This document shows, one piece after another, positions 48,616 through 59,101 of a DNA stretch of 64,000 nt. This DNA comes from Acinetobacter bouvetii. GTDB lineage: Bacteria > Pseudomonadota > Gammaproteobacteria > Pseudomonadales > Moraxellaceae. Within the stretch, counting starts at the first letter, position 1. Each line of letters starts with the position of its first letter. Below the pieces are notes generated by a model. The model searched no databases, had not been told where the DNA came from, and was given only the letters and a program-made list of their open reading frames with translations. Position numbers and translations under genes: made by a program. Location: NCBI RefSeq assembly GCF_902753875.1, contig NZ_CADDTS010000048.1, forward strand, positions 62,001 to 126,000, in the 5' to 3' direction.

Positions 48616-48647
48616 AAATAGTGGCTAACCTGTGTTAGCCGCTATTT
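48616..48647 (+). terminator. Long hairpin after hcp, likely partial terminator or RNA stabiliser
   Basis: A 13-bp stem (AAATAGTGGCTAA / TTAGCCGCTATTT, one G-T wobble) with a 6-nt loop, 12 bp after hcp. No T run follows, so transcription probably continues to tssE. Confidence 0.65.
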
Positions 48648-48683
48648 CCTGCTGGATTATTAGATAAATAAAACAAGAAAAAC

Positions 48684-49160
48684 ATGAATTTAGATCACTT
48701 ATATCCTTACGGTTTCAGAAGCACTTTATTTGACCGTTTATTCCCCGGATCCGAACAGAATGATCGGGGCATATCGCTGCAACAATTACGGGAATCTGTT
48801 GCTACGGATCTAGAGGATTTGCTGAATAGCCGAATGGCCAAATTGGAGGATTGTATTGATGATTTTCCTATGGCAAAGCAGTCTATTTTGCAATTTGGAA
48901 TTATTGATTTTGTGGGTTTATCGACTGCCAATCCCAAAGATCGGGATCAAATTTGCCAATCGATTGAACGCTCCATTACTGCCCATGAACCCAGATTGAA
49001 ACAGATTAAAGTAGAAATGTTACTCGATGGCCAGAATATGGGGGCCTTATGTTTAAGTATTCAGGCTTATTTAAATATTTATCCCTTATTTGAACCGGTC
49101 ATTTTTGATGCGTTATTAAAACCCACCACACAACAATATGTGATTTCTGCACGGTCTTAA
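48684..49160 (+). CDS. tssE: T6SS baseplate protein TssE (gp25-like)
   Basis: 158 residues, homologous to phage T4 gp25. The N-terminal part (STLFDRLFPGS, LRESVATDLEDLLNSR) and the IIDFVGLST and VEMLLDGQNMG blocks fit the family. It links the baseplate to the first sheath ring. Confidence 0.93.
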   Translation: MNLDHLYPYGFRSTLFDRLFPGSEQNDRGISLQQLRESVATDLEDLLNSRMAKLEDCIDDFPMAKQSILQFGIIDFVGLSTANPKDRDQICQSIERSITAHEPRLKQIKVEMLLDGQNMGALCLSIQAYLNIYPLFEPVIFDALLKPTTQQYVISARS

Positions 49161-49171
49161 GCGAGTTTTCT

Positions 49172-50977
49172 GTGATTGAAGAACTGTTACCTTATTATGA
49201 AAAGCAATTACAAGAATTTGGGCAACAATCGCGTGAATTCGCACAAAAATATCCCAAAATTGCCCAACGATTATCACTCAATCAAGAGCAAATTGATGAT
49301 CCGCATATTGAGCGATTAATTCAAGCTTTTTCACTGGTTGCAGCACGAGTCGATAAAAAGCTGGCCGATAGCTATAACCAGTTTACGCATGCCTTATTTG
49401 AAGTGATGTTTCCGCAATATCTGAAACCTTTCCCGGCCTGTTCGGTGGTTAGTTTTGAAGAAATTAGCCGACTGAAACAGCTCACAGAAGCACATGAAAT
49501 TGCAACGGCGACCAAGCTAAAGTCTCGAAGTTACAAAGGAGTGCAATGTGAATTTGCCACCACACGCCCGGTAAGGTTACTGCCTATTGCATTAAATAAT
49601 TTAAAGTTTCAGACCAATCCCAGTGTACATGTGCATTTAAAACAAAATGCGACATTAAGCTTGGGTTTTCAGATTTTTAATCACAGCCATAATATTCTTG
49701 CAAATGAAAAGCTTCCACTGTATCTGGATGCAATTTCGAATTTTCCATTACAGGTTTTAGATCATGTTTTTCATCAGGATACGAAATTTTCATTAAAAGC
49801 AGGCAATTTTTTGATGGACATTGATAACCCTTTTGCGGTGATGGGGTTTAATGAAACAGAAAGTGTATTGCCTATAGATCAGCATACTCATCATGCTTAT
49901 CGCTTGTTAATGGAATATTTTTGTTTTCCCGAAAAGTTTAATTTCCTGAATTTGAATTTAAGTTTTTTAAAGTATTTAAACTCTGAACAATCAGCGTTTG
50001 AAGTTCTGATTCATTTTAAATTAAATCTGAATGACCAGACCTGTATCCAGAATTATACGGAACTTAATATCGCGAACTTTAAATTATTTTCAGTTCCAGT
50101 CGTGAACTTGTTTCATAAACAGGCAGAACCGCAGAAAATTAATCATAAACAATTAAAATATCCACTCATTACCGATGCCCACCATCCTGAATTTTATCAA
50201 GTGTATTCGATCCTTGAGATGAAGATGATTCGGGAAAAAAGTAATCAAGACCAGGTTACTGTTCCTATTTTGCCATTTTTTGGCATGAGCCATTATCATC
50301 ACGATAATCAGCAATTTTTTTATAGTGTCAATCCAACGCAATTACAAAATCAATCCGTTGAAATAGATTATTCCATCATTTCGAAACATTTATTTCCTCA
50401 GAGTAGCAAGTCTGATTTTATCAGTACGCAGTTATTGTGCTGCAATCGTGATTTACCTCATGAAGCTTTAAGTCAAGCCAATCATGTATTGAACTTGAAT
50501 AATAGTCTGGTACGGAGTGCGCTTATTTTAAAACGACCAAGCAAATCCTATTATTTTGAGCAAAATAAAAAAGAACAGTGGCGGATTATTTCTCATCTTT
50601 CTTTAAATACCTTGTCTTTGATGAAGGGGGATGCGGTCAGCCATATCAAAGAATTATTGGAACTGTATAACTTATCAAAATTAAAAGAAAATCATCTGAT
50701 TATTCATTCAATTAAAAATATTTCTTTTTCACTGAGCCAAAAGTTGGTGCAGGCGCGACCTTTTCCTTTGTTTGTTCGTGGCGTTAAAGTTCAGGTAGAT
50801 ATTGATAGTCAGGTTTTTAGAGGACATAGCCTTTATATTTTTACTCAGCTTTTAAGTCATATTTTGAATTTAAAAGTTCAGATGAATAGTTATGTAGATG
50901 TCATCGTCTGTGATTCAAATAGCCAACAGGAGTTATACCAATGCGTGCAGAACGTTGGTGGCAAAAAGCTTCTGTAA
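49172..50977 (+). CDS. tssF: T6SS baseplate protein TssF
   Basis: 601 residues of the VasA/ImpG family, a wedge component. The N-terminus LLPYYEKQLQEFGQQSREFA, then FPKIAQRL-like YPKIAQRLSL and HALFEVMFPQYLKPFP, is diagnostic. The start is GTG (49172), 11 bp after tssE. Its last 37 bp overlap tssG in another frame. Confidence 0.95.
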   Translation: MIEELLPYYEKQLQEFGQQSREFAQKYPKIAQRLSLNQEQIDDPHIERLIQAFSLVAARVDKKLADSYNQFTHALFEVMFPQYLKPFPACSVVSFEEISRLKQLTEAHEIATATKLKSRSYKGVQCEFATTRPVRLLPIALNNLKFQTNPSVHVHLKQNATLSLGFQIFNHSHNILANEKLPLYLDAISNFPLQVLDHVFHQDTKFSLKAGNFLMDIDNPFAVMGFNETESVLPIDQHTHHAYRLLMEYFCFPEKFNFLNLNLSFLKYLNSEQSAFEVLIHFKLNLNDQTCIQNYTELNIANFKLFSVPVVNLFHKQAEPQKINHKQLKYPLITDAHHPEFYQVYSILEMKMIREKSNQDQVTVPILPFFGMSHYHHDNQQFFYSVNPTQLQNQSVEIDYSIISKHLFPQSSKSDFISTQLLCCNRDLPHEALSQANHVLNLNNSLVRSALILKRPSKSYYFEQNKKEQWRIISHLSLNTLSLMKGDAVSHIKELLELYNLSKLKENHLIIHSIKNISFSLSQKLVQARPFPLFVRGVKVQVDIDSQVFRGHSLYIFTQLLSHILNLKVQMNSYVDVIVCDSNSQQELYQCVQNVGGKKLL

Positions 50978-51936
50978 TTGAAGACCTGATTACAGCACCT
51001 ACAGGCTATGAGTTTATTCAGGCAACCCGACTACTTAGACACATGCCGAATGGGTCTCAAACACGATATTGGGCGAATGATTTTAAATTTTATAGTTCAT
51101 TAAATCTCCAATTTCCTGTTGCTGAAATTGAAGCATTAACACTGGAAAAAGAACATATCCAGCTCACCAATCTGATGGTTGGCTTAACCGGTTTGCAAGG
51201 TGCTTTACCCTATACGTATACGCATAAAATTAAACAGAGTGGCCGCTATCAAAAGCTAGAAACTATTCACTTTTTGGGTCTATTCAATCATAAATTGACC
51301 GCTCAATATGTCGATGCAAGTTTGGCCTATGATTTACCGATTCGTTATGAAATTGAACAAAAAAATGATTATTTGGATATTCTGCATGCTTTAACTGGTT
51401 ATGTCAGCACGCAGCAGGCTCAGTCTGATTTAGATGATTATTTCGCAGAATTTTCAGGTTTTATGCAGGGGCAAAACAATACGGCTTATGCCTTAAGTAC
51501 CATGTTGAAGTGTATTTTTAAACAACATTTTGAAATTGAAGAATTTATTGAAGAAAAATTTAAACTGGAACATGAACAGAAAACTGCTTTAGGTGGTTTA
51601 AATGCAAATTTATTGGGCGTTAACACTTTTTGTGGGGAAACTATTCGACAAATTGATGGAAAAATAGAAATAAAAATCGGTCCATTATCCAGAACAGATT
51701 ATCTCAACTTTATGCCAAAGCAACAGTTGAGCGAAAAACTCAAAAAAATTCTATCTACCTGGTGTAGTCCAAATTTGATGGTAGATTTACGCTTAATTTT
51801 AAAAAAAGAAGACATACAGCCTCTTTGTTTAGATGCCAAAACTAAAATGGGCTTGGCACAGGGTGCTTTTTTAATGTCAAAACACGCTGGGCAGCATTCA
51901 GAAACGTGTTATGCATTAAGGGGAGATATTCAATGA
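50941..51936 (+). CDS. tssG: T6SS baseplate protein TssG
   Basis: 331 residues of the VasB/ImpH family. FIQATRLLRHMPNG, FYSSLNLQFPVAEI, LMVGLTGLQGALPYTYT and FKIGPLSRTDY-like IKIGPLSRTDYLNFMP are visible. It forms the wedge with TssF and TssE. The ATG at 50941 lies inside tssF, so translation is coupled. Confidence 0.95.
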   Translation: MRAERWWQKASVIEDLITAPTGYEFIQATRLLRHMPNGSQTRYWANDFKFYSSLNLQFPVAEIEALTLEKEHIQLTNLMVGLTGLQGALPYTYTHKIKQSGRYQKLETIHFLGLFNHKLTAQYVDASLAYDLPIRYEIEQKNDYLDILHALTGYVSTQQAQSDLDDYFAEFSGFMQGQNNTAYALSTMLKCIFKQHFEIEEFIEEKFKLEHEQKTALGGLNANLLGVNTFCGETIRQIDGKIEIKIGPLSRTDYLNFMPKQQLSEKLKKILSTWCSPNLMVDLRLILKKEDIQPLCLDAKTKMGLAQGAFLMSKHAGQHSETCYALRGDIQ

Positions 51937-53372
51937 TGAAATTCCTTTTCGGAACCTTTAGCAGTCTTTTTCTGCTGGTGAGTATTGCAGTAATTTATTA
52001 TTGGCGTGACATCCAATTTAATCCGTCAGCCATGGATTTATGGTTGTATTTTATTATTATTCCAGTAGTTTTATCTTTAATTTTACTGGCTCCCTATTTT
52101 ATTTATCTTGCATATCATGCGTATCAAAAACGTAAAGCACAGCAGCAAAAGAGTCAATCAGATCAACACAAGTCTGAAGATGATTCATCTGAAACTCAGC
52201 TGAATACGGAAGATATGCAATGGCTTCATCTGAATATCTTCTCATCCTTTACATTCCATGCATGGGGTGAAAATGAGACCATTATTGATGAGCTAAAGAA
52301 ATTCAGAAGTCCGGAACTGGATCATCGGTTGACCAATGGTTATGGCTTACCGGTTTTATCTTACAGAATATCGGCATTGGACGAGATGCTACTACAACAG
52401 CAAGATGAGCCTGAAATCGAGGAAAAACAGGAACGCTTGCAACGTATCAATGCTCTAATTGAATATCAATTAGAGCAACATACTGAAATATTAGTAGAAG
52501 TGGCGGAACATTTAAAACGCTCCGCATTTTTTTATGATCATGAACTGGCTTACCAGTATCGTCTGCATCCCGCTTGGATGGATTTAAGAGAACAAGCCGG
52601 TGAGGAAGAAGAACAGTATGATCAGGTCGAACAAGTCCCACGTCTCAATCGACTAAATATTCATATTTTATTCGCTGATAATTTAATTCATGTCTGGAAT
52701 GAATCTGCTAGCAATGCAATACTGCTGAATTTCGCAGAATCTTTGGGCATTGTGTCACAGCAAGTGCATATCGAGCATCATTTTCTTAGTCAGGAAAGGG
52801 GGTATCAAGACTGGCTGAATTTACTCCAGCACATATCAACCCAATCTCAAGAAATCTCTCTGATTTTGAATATCAATTCAGAAATTGATCAGGAATTTCT
52901 GGATGAAAAAATATGGCTCTCTGAGCAGTATCTCGCTGCAGAATTTTCCTCCAGCTGGTGTATCGCTGCACAACCTGTACAGATTAACGCTATACAACCA
53001 CAGAAAATCCTGAACATTGCACGAAATGTGGTTGATTTATCAATGTGCTTAACGCAGGTGATTCCTGATCATGCACAACTCGTTCAGCAAGAACAGCCCT
53101 TTGTGTTGATCCTCGATGATGCCTTGGATATTCAAGTCATTAAGAAAAATAATCAGCTATTTGCCCCAACTTTCATTGAAACGCATCATTTTTTATTTAC
53201 TCAACAATGCATGGGGCATACCCAGCAACTTGCCAAAATTTTTGGTTTTATGTTGGGCATGCATTTGCCTGAGGAGCTGACTGCAATGATATATAGTAAC
53301 GCTCAAGCTTCAACCCATGCTTTTTTTCAAGTGGCTGATGAAGCAAACCCATTTAAACAACAAGCTAATTAA
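51933..53372 (+). CDS. asaB: T6SS-associated membrane protein AsaB
   Basis: 479 residues: two N-terminal membrane spans (about 5-22 and 34-57), a charged Gln/Lys-rich linker, and a large cytoplasmic domain with no motif I recognise. It lies between tssG and tssM, the asaB position of Acinetobacter T6SS loci. GGGAG 7 bp before the ATG at 51933 sets the start, which overlaps the tssG stop (ATGA). It may connect baseplate and membrane complex, by context only. Confidence 0.8.
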   Translation: MMKFLFGTFSSLFLLVSIAVIYYWRDIQFNPSAMDLWLYFIIIPVVLSLILLAPYFIYLAYHAYQKRKAQQQKSQSDQHKSEDDSSETQLNTEDMQWLHLNIFSSFTFHAWGENETIIDELKKFRSPELDHRLTNGYGLPVLSYRISALDEMLLQQQDEPEIEEKQERLQRINALIEYQLEQHTEILVEVAEHLKRSAFFYDHELAYQYRLHPAWMDLREQAGEEEEQYDQVEQVPRLNRLNIHILFADNLIHVWNESASNAILLNFAESLGIVSQQVHIEHHFLSQERGYQDWLNLLQHISTQSQEISLILNINSEIDQEFLDEKIWLSEQYLAAEFSSSWCIAAQPVQINAIQPQKILNIARNVVDLSMCLTQVIPDHAQLVQQEQPFVLILDDALDIQVIKKNNQLFAPTFIETHHFLFTQQCMGHTQQLAKIFGFMLGMHLPEELTAMIYSNAQASTHAFFQVADEANPFKQQAN

Positions 53373-53406
53373 ATATTAATAAAATCAATATAATAACGAG
53401 AATCTC

Positions 53407-56400
53407 ATGTTTTATACCCTTTTAGGTTATGGGTGGCAGTACATAACCAATCCTAAAGCCATTATTGTGCTATCTGTTTTGGTGGCTTTGCTGTCGTCAT
53501 ATCAGGTTTTGCCACGGAACATTTTTTGGGCACTGCTAATGGCCTATATTTTAGCTCTAGTAGTCTATGGTCTCTATTGGCTGATACAAAAAAAACGCCA
53601 TGCCCAATACGGCGCAGCACTTGCGGATGCTATTGAACATGATACCCGGGCTGAATATGCTCAGCAGAATGACAAAGATGAATTACAGCGCATTAGCCAG
53701 CAGATGAAAGATGCAATCCAGCTGATTCGCAAGTCGAAATTAGGCGACAAGAAGGGTAATGCTGCCTTATATGAATTACCCTGGTACATGGTAATTGGAA
53801 ATCCAGCAGCCGGTAAAAGTTCAGCCATTTATCATTCGGGACTTAAGTTTCCTTTTGAGGAATCTCATCAAAAAATGGTCTCTTCGGGATTAAGCGGGAC
53901 ACGAAACTGTGACTGGTTTTTTTCTACAGAAGGGGTGCTGCTGGATACCGCAGGGCGGTATTCCGTTTATTCGGAAGATCATTCGGAATGGTTAGGCTTT
54001 TTGAATCTACTGAAAAAAAGTCGGAGCAAAGCACCTATTAATGGCTTGATTGTGATTGTCAGCATTGCTGAACTGATTAGCCAGAGCCCTGAAAAATCAA
54101 TCAAACTGGCAAAAAGTTTAAGGGCACGTATTCAGGATTTAACCGAACGTTTAGAGGTTTTTGCTCCGGTCTATCTGGTCTTTTCTAAAATGGACTTGAT
54201 AGCAGGGTTTACTGAATTTTTTGAATGTTATGAGGTGAATGAATTTGATCAGGTCTGGGGCGCTACATTGGCTTATGACCCCAATTCTGCCAATCATGCA
54301 ATTGAACTTTTTGAACAGCATTATTCTGTTTTATATGATGGTTTAAAAGGGGTTAGTACTACGCATTTAAGTCGACGTCATGCGCAAAATATCTCTCCAA
54401 GTGTGATGACATTCCCCTTAGAATTTAAGAGCTTAAAACCCGTTTTGAAAACCTTTATTGGTACTTTATTTGAAGAAAATCCTTATCAGTTTAAACCGGT
54501 ATTTCGTGGTTTCTATTTTACCAGTGCCTTGCAGGAAGGGGCGATTGAAAGCCCGATGACCGAGCAAATTGCAGCTGATTTTCAGTTGTCCAGAAATCCG
54601 GAGAGTGAAAATGGCATTCCAAACCGTTCTATTGCACAAAATCATGGTTACTTTCTGAAAGGGCTCTTTTCAGAAGTGATTTTAAAAGATAAACATCTGG
54701 TGAAACAGCATATAAATCCGGGACGTAAGCGCCAGCGTTATCTTGCTTTTATGGCTGCGCTATTGGGAATGTCAATTATTTTAAGTTTATGGCTTTGGTC
54801 TTATCGCAATAATCAACAGTTGATTGCGGATGTTCAGGCAGATTTGAACAAAGTCGTACACTTAGAAAAACAGTCCGGGCAAGAATTATCAACACAATTG
54901 AATAGCTTGTTGATTTTACAAGATCGGATGCAGCAACTGGATCAGTTTGAACAAGATCGACCGATTAAATTTGCTTTTGGCTTGTATCAAGGCAATGTAT
55001 TGCGTGACAAATTAAAAACTGAATATTTAAAAGGGATAAAGCAGATTGTTTTGCTGCCCACTCAGCAAAATATTGCGCAGTATCTGCAAACTGTGAAAAG
55101 CAATGAAGCGACTTTAAAAGCCAATCACGTGAATGTAGAAATCAAACAGATTGCTAAAAAACAATATCTGGAGCCATCCGCCAGCAATCCGCAAGATGCC
55201 TATAATGCATTAAAGGCCTATCTGATGATGAGCAATCGGCAATACATGGAATCCAGTCATTTAAGTGATCAGGTGACGCGTTTCTGGCGTTCTTGGCTGG
55301 ATGCAAACCGTGGGCAAATGTCACGGGGTGAAATGATTCAAAAAGCAGAGCAAATTTTATCCTATAGCATGACCTTAGCGCAGGATCCCAAATTTCCTTT
55401 GCTTGAATCAGACTCCCAAGTGGTGGATCAAACCCGTCAAGTATTACTGGCTGTGATTCGAGGTATGCCTGCGCGTGACCGGGTCTATAATGAAATCAAG
55501 ATGCGTGCGGCTGTTCGTTATCCTGCGGTTACTGTACAACAGTTAGCCGGAGCCAATCATCAGAATACCGTACTCGGCAGTTATGCTTTACCGGGCATAT
55601 TTACCTATAAAGCCTGGTCAAACTATGTCAAACAGGCCATTGATGAGGCGGCAAACCGACCGATGGATAGCAAGGACTGGGTGCTTAATAGCACACAATC
55701 TGATGACCTGACCTTTAGTGGCAGTCCAGACCAGATCAGTAAGCAATTAACAGCCTTGTATAAACAGGAATATATTGCTGAATGGCGTAAATTTTTAAAT
55801 GGTATTCACTATGCAAAATCCAGTGATTTCAAACAGCAAGCCAGAACTATTGAAATTTTAGGTGAACCAGAAAATTCACCTATTCGTGCGATGCTGGAGA
55901 AGATTGCTCAAGAAACCAGTTGGGACAATCCTGTGGTTCAAGCCGAACTGGCTGCCTCAGACACCGGTTTTATGGCCTGGTTTAAACGCAAAATTTTAAC
56001 TCCAAATGAGTCTAAAATTTCGCAGCAAGCTGCAAGCCAGGCTCAGGGCGTGATTGCCAAAGAATTTCAGATGTTCTATCAAATGATGCGTAAGCGTGAT
56101 GACCAGCAGAACAAGTCTTTATTCGATGAATACATGCAATCGCTGGCTCAGGTGCGTAGTAAATTTAATGATCTCAAAAGTGCAGGGGATATTGGTCCTT
56201 CCGCAATGACTTTGGTGAAACAGACGATTAATGATCAGAATTCAGTCTTTAATGCGACCCAAAAAATAACCGATGAAAAAATGTCCATGGGTCTGAATGA
56301 AATGGATCAACAGCTTTTACAAAAGTTATTGATGAGACCTTTAACCCAGTCATTTGAAAGTTTATTGATCCCGACGCAGGATGAAATCAATAAATTATGG

Positions 56401-57225
56401 ATGATTCAAGCGACTCAGCCTTTTAGTGAAAACCTGAGCCAAAAGTATCCCTTTAATTCATCTGCCAGCTTACAAGCCACCAGTCATGAAATTAGCCAGA
56501 TTTTTGGTGAAAACGGCAGTATTGCACGCTTTGTAAAAGACCATCTGGATCCTTTGGTGATTCGTCGTGGTTATAGCTTAAGCTCTAAAACATGGAAAGA
56601 TTTAGGTGTGAGCTTAAATCCTCAATTTGTCATGAGTTTCCAGAGTTATGTGGCGCCTAGTAATGGTATGGCCACCGGGGAGTTGAATCAAAGTCAGAAT
56701 ACCGTCGCAAGTAATCAGTCAAACTTCCAGTTTTATCCTTTGGAAAATCCACAATTACTGTCCTATACCATTGATATTGATGGTCAAAGAATGGTCTATG
56801 AAAATGGTATTCAGCAATGGGTGAATTTTGTATGGCCAAATCAGGGGGCGATTCCGGGGGCACGTATTACCGCAGTAGATTTAGCAGGACAGACCCATAC
56901 GATTTTTGATGAACCTGGTGAATATGGCATTAACCGCCTCATTGATCGTGCACAGCGGACTCAGCGCAGTGGCAGTTTTGAGATGATATGGAAAAATCAG
57001 CAAAATCCGGATTTGGCGGTGAAAGTGAATTTCCGTTTAATTAGTGGAAATACGGGGCATATTGGTTCCAGCCGTGGTTATGCGGGCATGCAATTGGTAA
57101 ATCAGGTGGTCAATAACAGATCTGTACGTGTGGTTGCTGCACAACCTGCACAGACAGCTGCAACGGTCATTAAAACCAGTATAGATACACCATTATCAAG
57201 CTTTAATGGTGGGGCATCACCATGA
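53407..57225 (+). CDS. tssM: T6SS membrane-complex protein TssM (IcmF)
   Basis: 1272 residues. Two N-terminal spans (about 15-33 and 37-60), a cytoplasmic GTPase-like domain with Walker A GNPAAGKS (131-138), a third span (about 444-466), and a long periplasmic part ending in an IcmF/VasK C-terminal domain. With TssL it forms the trans-envelope channel. The length is as expected for the family. Confidence 0.96.
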   Translation: MFYTLLGYGWQYITNPKAIIVLSVLVALLSSYQVLPRNIFWALLMAYILALVVYGLYWLIQKKRHAQYGAALADAIEHDTRAEYAQQNDKDELQRISQQMKDAIQLIRKSKLGDKKGNAALYELPWYMVIGNPAAGKSSAIYHSGLKFPFEESHQKMVSSGLSGTRNCDWFFSTEGVLLDTAGRYSVYSEDHSEWLGFLNLLKKSRSKAPINGLIVIVSIAELISQSPEKSIKLAKSLRARIQDLTERLEVFAPVYLVFSKMDLIAGFTEFFECYEVNEFDQVWGATLAYDPNSANHAIELFEQHYSVLYDGLKGVSTTHLSRRHAQNISPSVMTFPLEFKSLKPVLKTFIGTLFEENPYQFKPVFRGFYFTSALQEGAIESPMTEQIAADFQLSRNPESENGIPNRSIAQNHGYFLKGLFSEVILKDKHLVKQHINPGRKRQRYLAFMAALLGMSIILSLWLWSYRNNQQLIADVQADLNKVVHLEKQSGQELSTQLNSLLILQDRMQQLDQFEQDRPIKFAFGLYQGNVLRDKLKTEYLKGIKQIVLLPTQQNIAQYLQTVKSNEATLKANHVNVEIKQIAKKQYLEPSASNPQDAYNALKAYLMMSNRQYMESSHLSDQVTRFWRSWLDANRGQMSRGEMIQKAEQILSYSMTLAQDPKFPLLESDSQVVDQTRQVLLAVIRGMPARDRVYNEIKMRAAVRYPAVTVQQLAGANHQNTVLGSYALPGIFTYKAWSNYVKQAIDEAANRPMDSKDWVLNSTQSDDLTFSGSPDQISKQLTALYKQEYIAEWRKFLNGIHYAKSSDFKQQARTIEILGEPENSPIRAMLEKIAQETSWDNPVVQAELAASDTGFMAWFKRKILTPNESKISQQAASQAQGVIAKEFQMFYQMMRKRDDQQNKSLFDEYMQSLAQVRSKFNDLKSAGDIGPSAMTLVKQTINDQNSVFNATQKITDEKMSMGLNEMDQQLLQKLLMRPLTQSFESLLIPTQDEINKLWMIQATQPFSENLSQKYPFNSSASLQATSHEISQIFGENGSIARFVKDHLDPLVIRRGYSLSSKTWKDLGVSLNPQFVMSFQSYVAPSNGMATGELNQSQNTVASNQSNFQFYPLENPQLLSYTIDIDGQRMVYENGIQQWVNFVWPNQGAIPGARITAVDLAGQTHTIFDEPGEYGINRLIDRAQRTQRSGSFEMIWKNQQNPDLAVKVNFRLISGNTGHIGSSRGYAGMQLVNQVVNNRSVRVVAAQPAQTAATVIKTSIDTPLSSFNGGASP

Positions 57226-57274
57226 TTGATACACAACTCATGATGAGGGTCATAAAAAGAGCAGGAGAGTGTAG

Positions 57275-58234
57275 ATGCATACCATGAAAACTCTGCCACT
57301 GTATTATGGCAAATATCCGGCACGGGGAGATTTCCTGAAAACACGTGGTCAGTCTTCTTTAATTCAATTGCTCAATCAATGGATTACTGAGGCGCTGGAA
57401 CATGCCATGCAATCACCTGATTTTGATTCAGCTTATGTACAATTACCGACATTAGATTTCTTTATTGCCAATCCACATGAAGCGAAGTTTCTGGTGGCGA
57501 ATCTGATTAGCAGTGAAGATAGTTCTGGGCGTCAATTTCCCATGGTGCTCAGTCATTTATTGGAAGTTGAATGGCCGCAGGACAATATTTTTTACGCACC
57601 AGCGTGCTATAAGCAGACTTTGATTGACTTATTTCAACAAAATCAGGGTATGCGCTCGATACGTGATCCTGAGATTTTACTGGATAAGTTAGATAAATTA
57701 AGCAGTAAAATTCAGGTGTTTACCAATATAGAAATTGCAGATTTTTACGAGCAGCATACGATGTATTCATTTGCACACTTAATGAAATTAAGTGCTTATG
57801 AACTTGCTCAAAGTATGATAGCTCTGGGTTTGTTATTACAGCCTGTGATTCAGCAAGGAACCATACGATTAAAAAAAGGACTGATTTTACCTATCAATAA
57901 TTCAATATATTGCTATGAAATTGCTGCTTTTTGGGTCAATTTGATAAGTCATTTTATCGCTCAACACAATGTTGAACTCTTTATCGGAATTTTACATGGT
58001 GATTCACCAGTCTTGTTATTGGGATTCCAAGGTGCCGATATCATTGCATTAAGTGAAATAATTAATCAGAACTTGGATTCACCACATTGGGTTTCATTGG
58101 TCCAAGCTAACTGGATTGATGCTTATTTAGAACAAAACGCAGGTTTAGCAGCCTTGGAACAAGTCTTGAATGAGCGCCAACTTAGCTTAATTCAAGCGAT
58201 AAAACTGTTTAGACAAACATTTATACAAGAATAA
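57275..58234 (+). CDS. tagF: T6SS accessory protein TagF
   Basis: 319 residues. The family start [19 protein letters not shown] and the [13 protein letters not shown] block identify the TagF/ImpM type, which elsewhere represses T6SS assembly post-translationally. No fused PppA phosphatase and no ppkA or fha gene is present, so it acts without the threonine-phosphorylation pathway. AGGAG 7 bp before 57275 decides the start over the internal ATG. Confidence 0.92.
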   Translation: MHTMKTLPLYYGKYPARGDFLKTRGQSSLIQLLNQWITEALEHAMQSPDFDSAYVQLPTLDFFIANPHEAKFLVANLISSEDSSGRQFPMVLSHLLEVEWPQDNIFYAPACYKQTLIDLFQQNQGMRSIRDPEILLDKLDKLSSKIQVFTNIEIADFYEQHTMYSFAHLMKLSAYELAQSMIALGLLLQPVIQQGTIRLKKGLILPINNSIYCYEIAAFWVNLISHFIAQHNVELFIGILHGDSPVLLLGFQGADIIALSEIINQNLDSPHWVSLVQANWIDAYLEQNAGLAALEQVLNERQLSLIQAIKLFRQTFIQE

Positions 58235-58241
58235 AAATATT

Positions 58242-59003
58242 ATGAAAAAACAATATATTAAAAGCATATTTTATACATTTTTTTTAAGTTACAGCTTAAG
58301 TATGGTGGCTTATGCAGAGCCTGTTGTTATTGAAGGTGCTGTACCTAATGAAGCGACTAAACAACTGATTTTAAATAAAATGTACGGTGTGTATGGTGCC
58401 AATCAAGTAATTGATAAAATTAGAGTTCGTCCTGTATCTGCACCAAATGGCTGGGGGGATTCCGTGACCAAAATCATTCTTCCAGAATTGAACAAAGTTA
58501 AACAAGGAAAATTAACTGTTCGTGGTACACAGGTGGAATTGATGGGGAAAATGTCAGATCAAAATAAAATACAGCCCACAACTGCATATTTTCAGAATCT
58601 GCTACAAACACCATATCGTTTCAATGCACAATTAACGGTAAATCTAGCTGAACAGCAAATCATTGATCATACTTTAAAAAACCGAATTATCGAGTTTGAA
58701 TCTGGCAGTGCAATATTGGCAGCGTCTGGAACCAAAATTCTGGATGAAATGGCTGTGGCTTTACATAAAGTTGGTGGCAAGAAAGTGAAGATTATTGGTC
58801 ATACAGACAGTTCAGGTGATGTAGAAAAAAATCTGGTGCTGAGTCAGCAACGCGCGGCTGCAGTGAAAAAATATTTGATAGCTAAAAGTATTGCTGCAGA
58901 AAGTTTAAGTATTGAAGGTCTAGGCTCAAGTAAACCTGTAGCAGATAATGCAACCGCAGATGGACGTAAGAAAAACCGTCGTATTGAGTTTGAAGTCTTG
59001 TAA
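58242..59003 (+). CDS. tagN: T6SS-associated OmpA-like protein TagN
   Basis: 253 residues: a signal peptide ending VAYA (about residue 25), a BON-like middle region (VVIEGAVPNEATKQL), and a C-terminal OmpA peptidoglycan-binding domain (FESGSAILAASGTKILDEM, GHTDSSGDVEKNLVLSQQRA, DGRKKNRRIEFEV). It should tether the apparatus to the cell wall. Last gene of the T6SS plus arm, followed at once by a terminator and the phage edge. Confidence 0.92.
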   Translation: MKKQYIKSIFYTFFLSYSLSMVAYAEPVVIEGAVPNEATKQLILNKMYGVYGANQVIDKIRVRPVSAPNGWGDSVTKIILPELNKVKQGKLTVRGTQVELMGKMSDQNKIQPTTAYFQNLLQTPYRFNAQLTVNLAEQQIIDHTLKNRIIEFESGSAILAASGTKILDEMAVALHKVGGKKVKIIGHTDSSGDVEKNLVLSQQRAAAVKKYLIAKSIAAESLSIEGLGSSKPVADNATADGRKKNRRIEFEVL

Positions 59004-59015
59004 GTTATTCATAAG

Positions 59016-59038
59016 AAGCTACGGATATGTGGCTTTTT
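59016..59038 (+). terminator. Terminator of the T6SS plus arm
   Basis: AAGCTAC / GTGGCTT stem with one wobble pair and a T run, 12 bp past the tagN stop. Confidence 0.65.
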
Positions 59039-59051
59039 ATAAATGACTTAT

Positions 59052-59084
59052 ATTTCGTATAATGTTGCCGTGATTATGTTACTT
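59052..59084 (+). other. XerC/XerD-like site, wide spacer (candidate attP1/left edge of the phage)
   Basis: The XerC-type arm ATTTCGTATAA (59052-59062) and the XerD-type arm TTATGTTACTT (59074-59084) are separated by 11 bp instead of 6. The XerC arm equals the Acinetobacter pdif arm as I recall it, and the XerD arm differs by one base. A wide spacer is a feature of filamentous-phage attP sites. Confidence 0.6.
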
Positions 59085-59101
59085 GCGCTTCACATTGCTA
59101 C

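Noticed and set aside
37332-59003. Search for vgrG, PAAR or effector-immunity genes in the T6SS locus
   Set aside because: All frames of useful length are accounted for by core, asa and tag genes; no such gene is present.
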